63,907 nucleotides of DNA from Paracoccaceae bacterium. Its GTDB lineage: Bacteria; Pseudomonadota; Alphaproteobacteria; Rhodobacterales; Rhodobacteraceae. This document shows, in pieces, positions 60,601 through 63,907 of this stretch. The position numbers and the translations under genes are program-made. Under the pieces are notes generated by a model. That model saw nothing but the letters and a program-made list of their open reading frames with translations. It did not search any database and was not told where the DNA came from. Numbering within the stretch: position 1 is the first letter of the stretch; the number at the start of each line of letters is the position of its first letter. The DNA lies in contig JAGWVA010000014.1 of NCBI GenBank assembly GCA_028875855.1, positions 1 to 63,907 on the forward strand, written 5' to 3'.

Positions 60601-60854
60601 GTCGCGACCAACGCATGGCTCACTTGCAGTTCCTGCATGGCTTTCAGTCAATGAAAAAAGGGTGAAACGCGTCCACGTCGCGCGTGAGCGGCGGTGTCGC
60701 TTTCGGCTGGCGAAAGGGCGGTTTCTGCATCTGCAAACGCCGTTTTCCGCCCCGTTTGTTACACCCGCGCCGGTCCGGCGGCGGCGGCCTTCGCTCTGGC
60801 GGATGTTCGCTTTTCGTGCTACTGCGTCAGAAAAGCAACAGGGCAGGGGGCAGA

Positions 60855-61373
60855 ATGCGGGTCTTGGGCATCGATCCCGGGTTGCGAAACCTTGGTTGGG
60901 GGGTGATCGACGTCGCGGGTTCGCGACTCACCCATGTCGCCAATGGCATCTGCCATTCGCAGGCGGGCGAGCTTGCGCCGCGACTGCTGAGCCTGCACGA
61001 CCAGCTCACCGACGTGATCCATCGCTTCCAGCCCGAGACGGCGGCGGTCGAGCTGACCTTCGTCAACAAGGACGGCGTGGCGACGCTGAAGCTCGGTCAG
61101 GCGCGCGGCATCGCGCTGCTGGTGCCGGCGCAGGCGGGGCTGAAGGTCGGGGAATACGCGCCCAACGCGGTGAAGAAGACTGTGGTGGGCGTGGGGCACG
61201 CGGCCAAGGTGCAGGTGGATCACATGGTCCGGCTGCACCTGCCGGGGGTCGAGATCGCGGGGCCGGACGCGGCGGACGCGCTGGCGGTGGCGATCTGCCA
61301 TGCCCATCACATGCAATCGGCCGGCCGCTTCGAGGCGGCTCTGGCACGGGCAGAGGCGGGGGCGCGGCGATGA
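60855..61373 (+). CDS. ruvC: Crossover junction endodeoxyribonuclease RuvC
   Basis: A 172-residue Holliday-junction resolvase. The acidic active-site residues are visible as Asp7 in VLGIDPG, Glu in VELTF (about 68) and two Asp in [11 protein letters not shown] (about 138-142). AGGGGGCAG precedes the ATG. The stop overlaps the ruvA start by 4 bases. The order ruvCAB is the usual one. Confidence 0.96.
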   Translation: MRVLGIDPGLRNLGWGVIDVAGSRLTHVANGICHSQAGELAPRLLSLHDQLTDVIHRFQPETAAVELTFVNKDGVATLKLGQARGIALLVPAQAGLKVGEYAPNAVKKTVVGVGHAAKVQVDHMVRLHLPGVEIAGPDAADALAVAICHAHHMQSAGRFEAALARAEAGARR

Positions 61374-62056
61374 TCGGCCGGATCGCTGGAATTCTCGACC
61401 ATCGCGGGCCGGACCATGTCCTGATCGACGTGCGCGGGGTGGGCTACATCGTCCATGTCTCCGACCGCACGCTGGCACAGCTTCCCGGCCCGGGCGAGGC
61501 CGTGGCCCTTTATACCGAGCTTCTCGTGCGCGAGGATCTCTTGCAGCTTTTCGGCTTCCCCACGCTGATCGAGAAGGAATGGCACCGCCTGCTGATGACG
61601 GTGCAGGGGGTGGGGGCCAAGGCGGCGCTGGCGATCCTTGGCACGCTTGGGGCCGAGGGGATCGCGCGCGCGATCACGCTGGGCGACGTGGCGGCCATCA
61701 AGGCCGCGCCCGGGATCGGTCCGAAGATCGCGCAGCGCGTGGTGCTGGAGCTGAAGGCCAAGGCCCCGGCCCTGATGACGATGGGCGGAAGACTCTCGGC
61801 CGCGCCATCCACGCCGGCGGCGGAAGATGTCGTCGAGCCGACCACGCCACGGCCCGCCCCGCGCAAACCCGCCGCGCCGGAGCCTGCGGAAAAGCGCGCG
61901 ATCCACACCGCGGATGCGCTTTCGGCGCTCCTGAACCTCGGCTACGGGCAGGGCGACGCGGCGCAGGCGGTGGCGCAGGTCTCGACCGAGATGCCCGAGG
62001 CCGATACCGCCGCCCTGATCCGCGCGGCGCTGAAGCTGATGGCGCCGAAGGGGTAA
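61370..62056 (+). CDS. ruvA: Holliday junction branch migration protein RuvA, long linker
   Basis: A 228-residue DNA junction-binding tetramer subunit. Domain I (residues 1-65: [13 protein letters not shown]...), the two helix-hairpin-helix motifs of domain II ([28 protein letters not shown]), and the RuvB-contacting domain III ([21 protein letters not shown], about 182-228) are intact. A Pro/Ala-rich linker of about 35 residues (about 145-180) between II and III is longer than in E. coli RuvA (203 residues). Confidence 0.95.
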   Translation: MIGRIAGILDHRGPDHVLIDVRGVGYIVHVSDRTLAQLPGPGEAVALYTELLVREDLLQLFGFPTLIEKEWHRLLMTVQGVGAKAALAILGTLGAEGIARAITLGDVAAIKAAPGIGPKIAQRVVLELKAKAPALMTMGGRLSAAPSTPAAEDVVEPTTPRPAPRKPAAPEPAEKRAIHTADALSALLNLGYGQGDAAQAVAQVSTEMPEADTAALIRAALKLMAPKG

Positions 62057-62059
62057 GCG

Positions 62060-63085
62060 ATGGAACCCGATCCCACCCTGCGCGCCGCGGCGCTGCCCGA
62101 GGATGCCGACCGCGCGCTGCGACCCCAGAAGCTGGAAGAGTTCATCGGCCAAGCCGATGCTCGCGCGAACCTGCGCGTCTTCATCGAAAGCGCCCGGATG
62201 CGGGGCGAGGCGATGGATCACACGCTGTTCCATGGCCCCCCCGGCCTTGGCAAGACCACGCTCGCGCAGATCATGGCGCGCGAACTTGGCGTGAATTTCA
62301 AAATGACCTCCGGCCCGGTGCTGGCCAAAGCGGGCGATCTGGCCGCGATCCTGACCAATCTCGAGGCGCGCGACGTGCTCTTCATCGACGAGATCCACCG
62401 CATGAACCCGGTGGTCGAGGAAGTGCTGTATCCCGCGATGGAGGATTTCGCGCTGGACCTCGTGATCGGCGAGGGGCCGGCGGCGCGCACGGTGCGGATC
62501 GACCTGCAACCCTTCACCCTGGTCGGGGCCACGACGCGGCTGGGCCTGCTGACCACGCCGCTGCGCGACCGCTTCGGCATCCCGACCCGGTTGCAGTTCT
62601 ATACCGAGGATGAACTGCACGAGATCGTCACCCGCGGCGCGCGACTGCTGGGCATCCCCTCCGATCCCGAAGGGTGCCGCGAGATCGCCAAGCGCGCGCG
62701 GGGCACGCCGCGGATCGCCGGGCGGCTGTTGCGGCGCGTGGTGGATTTCGCGCTGGTCGAGGGCGACGGGCGGCTCACGCGCGCGATCGCGGACCGGTCG
62801 CTGACCCGGCTGGGGGTGGACCACCTCGGCCTCGACGGGGCCGACCGGCGCTACCTGCAGCTTCTGGCCGAGAATTACGGCGGCGGTCCGGTGGGGGTCG
62901 AGACGATCTCGGCCGCGCTGTCGGAAAGCCGCGACGCGATCGAGGAGGTGATCGAGCCCTACCTGTTGCAGCAGGGCCTGATCCAGCGTACCCCGCGCGG
63001 GCGGATGCTGGCGCAAAAGGCCTGGCGGCACCTCGGGATCGCGCCGCCGGTGCCCCCGGGGCAGGCGGATCTGTTCGGCAAGTAG
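62060..63085 (+). CDS. ruvB: Holliday junction branch migration helicase RuvB
   Basis: A 341-residue AAA+ motor that pumps DNA through the RuvA-junction complex. Walker [10 protein letters not shown] (about 58-66), Walker B LFIDEIHR (about 109-116), sensor 1 GATTR and the Arg finger region (LRDRFG) are present. The C-terminal winged helix (FGIPTRLQF onward to the tail) is intact. It starts 3 bases after ruvA. Confidence 0.97.
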   Translation: MEPDPTLRAAALPEDADRALRPQKLEEFIGQADARANLRVFIESARMRGEAMDHTLFHGPPGLGKTTLAQIMARELGVNFKMTSGPVLAKAGDLAAILTNLEARDVLFIDEIHRMNPVVEEVLYPAMEDFALDLVIGEGPAARTVRIDLQPFTLVGATTRLGLLTTPLRDRFGIPTRLQFYTEDELHEIVTRGARLLGIPSDPEGCREIAKRARGTPRIAGRLLRRVVDFALVEGDGRLTRAIADRSLTRLGVDHLGLDGADRRYLQLLAENYGGGPVGVETISAALSESRDAIEEVIEPYLLQQGLIQRTPRGRMLAQKAWRHLGIAPPVPPGQADLFGK

Positions 63086-63099
63086 GCAGGCGGTCGGCG

Positions 63100-63148
63100 G
63101 GCGGCGGGCGCCGCTTGCCTCCGGCGGGGATATTTGGGCCAAGATGAA
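63100..63148 (+). repeat. Dispersed intergenic repeat, copy 4
   Basis: GCGGGCGCCGCTTGCCTCCGGCGGGGATATTTGGGCCAAGATGAAG-type sequence follows the ruvB stop. The core GGGGATATTTGGGCCAAGATGAA is at 63126-63148. It supplies an in-frame ATG (63144) to the next gene's frame, which I treat as non-functional. Confidence 0.75.
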
Positions 63149-63170
63149 GGGGAACGGCTTGGACATTCCG

Positions 63171-63803
63171 ATGACGGCAGAGGCTGTGGCGGCGTTCTTC
63201 ACCCGGGCGGACGGCAGCTACCTGTGTGCCCGCTGGGGCCGGCCGATCGTGCCGATCGTATTCGGCGTGGAAGACGCGACGCTGCGCGTGATGAAGGGCG
63301 CGGTCGAGGCGGTGGTGACCCTGGCCGGTCACAGGATGGCCGAGACCGACCCCGAGCTTGGCGCGAACCTGATGATCTTCTTCTTCCGGGACTGGGAGGA
63401 ATTGACCGATGTGCCGAACCTCGACCGACTGATCCCGGAGCTTGGGGCGCTTGTGACGCGGCTGGCGGAGGCGGGCGCGAACCAGTATCGCGCCTTCCGT
63501 TTCGACGCCGAAGGGGCGATCCGTGCGGTCTTCGTCTTTCTGCGCATGGATGCGGCGCTTGGTGACACCCCGGCGGAGGTTCTGGCGCTGGCGCAGGCGG
63601 CGCAGGCGATCCTTCTGTGGTCCGACGCGGCGCTTGAGAGCCAGCCCATGCTGGCCGAGGCGGCCGGTCGCGTGATCCTGCGCCCCGAGATCGCCGCGTT
63701 GATCCGGGCCGCCTACGACCCGGTCATGCCCGCCGTGGCGCGGGATGCGAGCCATGCGCTGCGGCTTGCCGCAAGGATCGCCGCGCGCGAGGGCATGGCA
63801 TGA
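63171..63803 (+). CDS. Uncharacterised protein before ybgC
   Basis: A 210-residue protein with no signal or membrane segment. Notable stretches are [50 protein letters not shown], and [23 protein letters not shown]. No family is recognised, but the position between ruvB and ybgC appears conserved in relatives (from memory). I use the ATG at 63171 (MTAEAV); an ATG at 63144 comes from the dispersed repeat. Its stop overlaps the ybgC start by 4 bases. Confidence 0.7.
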   Translation: MTAEAVAAFFTRADGSYLCARWGRPIVPIVFGVEDATLRVMKGAVEAVVTLAGHRMAETDPELGANLMIFFFRDWEELTDVPNLDRLIPELGALVTRLAEAGANQYRAFRFDAEGAIRAVFVFLRMDAALGDTPAEVLALAQAAQAILLWSDAALESQPMLAEAAGRVILRPEIAALIRAAYDPVMPAVARDASHALRLAARIAAREGMA

Positions 63804-63907
63804 GCGCGCATCGCTTCTTCTGCCGGGTCTATTACGAAGACACCGATCTGGCGGGCATCGTCTATTACGCCAACTATCTAAAGTTCATCGAACGTGCCCG
63901 CAGCGAA
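63800..63907 (+). CDS. ybgC: Tol-Pal-associated acyl-CoA thioesterase YbgC (3' truncated)
   Basis: The first 36 residues ([36 protein letters not shown]) match YbgC, a hot-dog thioesterase. The active-site Asp is in [18 protein letters not shown]. The gene runs off the right edge. In relatives, tolQRAB and pal follow it, which would build the Tol-Pal envelope complex. Confidence 0.93.
   Translation, partial: MSAHRFFCRVYYEDTDLAGIVYYANYLKFIERARSE

Overview
The window (about 64 kb) is high-GC chromosomal DNA from an alphaproteobacterium of the family Rhodobacteraceae (Rhodobacter/Paracoccus-like). The placement rests on gene content and order: an F1-only atpHAGDC operon, a Sat-CysC fusion, an hsp20-DUF1150 pair, DUF484-xerC, ruvCAB followed by ybgC, a phosphatidylcholine synthase, and several small proteins of a Rhodobacterales type. 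Nearly all of it is dense core genome with many 1-8 bp start/stop overlaps. I see no rRNA, tRNA, CRISPR array, insertion sequence or prophage. Genus and species cannot be fixed from this sequence alone.

Layout. 1-5.7 kb: end of an OmpA-like peptidoglycan-binding protein, a UPF0114 membrane protein, clpA, gloB and a divergent methyltransferase. 6.0-10.9 kb: atpHAGDC with a promoter candidate and a terminator. 11-19 kb: H-type lectin-like protein, prs, an isomerase/hydrolase pair, ltaE-ycgN, ribF, a MaoC hydratase, a HAD phosphatase and a Mn-dependent pyrophosphatase. 19.0-21.1 kb: CIRCE-controlled groESL. 21.2-29.4 kb: Gre-like factor, Nudix, purEK, ydcH, hsp20-DUF1150, sat-cysC, trxB divergent from an Lrp regulator, a Hint-domain protein and a 50-residue basic protein. 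29.6-34.6 kb: lgt-midA-pgeF operon, ubiK and a ClC channel. 34.8-40.6 kb: small membrane protein, ybjN-proC-csaA-dehydrogenase operon with a structured leader, tdk, a small HTH-like protein and a DEAD-box helicase. 40.8-46.3 kb: waaA-threonine dehydratase, a secreted Cys protein, alkB, ftsY and a truncated hemoglobin. 46.5-54.7 kb: ileS, DUF3253, ogt, pcs, DUF484-xerC, an aldo/keto reductase and a transaldolase. 54.8-60.5 kb: priA, an ECF sigma/anti-sigma operon led by a secreted repeat protein, prmA, a membrane protein and a DUF1127 protein. 60.9-63.9 kb: ruvCAB, an unknown protein and the start of ybgC.

How it works together. Most genes serve energy (ATP synthase), protein quality control (ClpA, GroESL, Hsp20), nucleotide and cofactor supply (Prs, PurEK, Tdk, RibF), envelope assembly (Lgt, WaaA, Pcs, PgeF) and DNA repair or chromosome maintenance (RuvABC, XerC, PriA, Ogt). 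The regulatory signals I can read are a CIRCE operator, a sigma-32-like promoter before hsp20, an ECF-type promoter before the sigma-factor operon, and several bidirectional terminators. I do not see a clearly new defence or metabolic system. The most unusual items are non-coding: a four-copy dispersed repeat, a nested inverted repeat at 38.63 kb, and paired TTCTCCACA repeats plus hairpins before ybjN. Next come the self-contained ECF operon and several enzyme-family members that lack a canonical catalytic residue.
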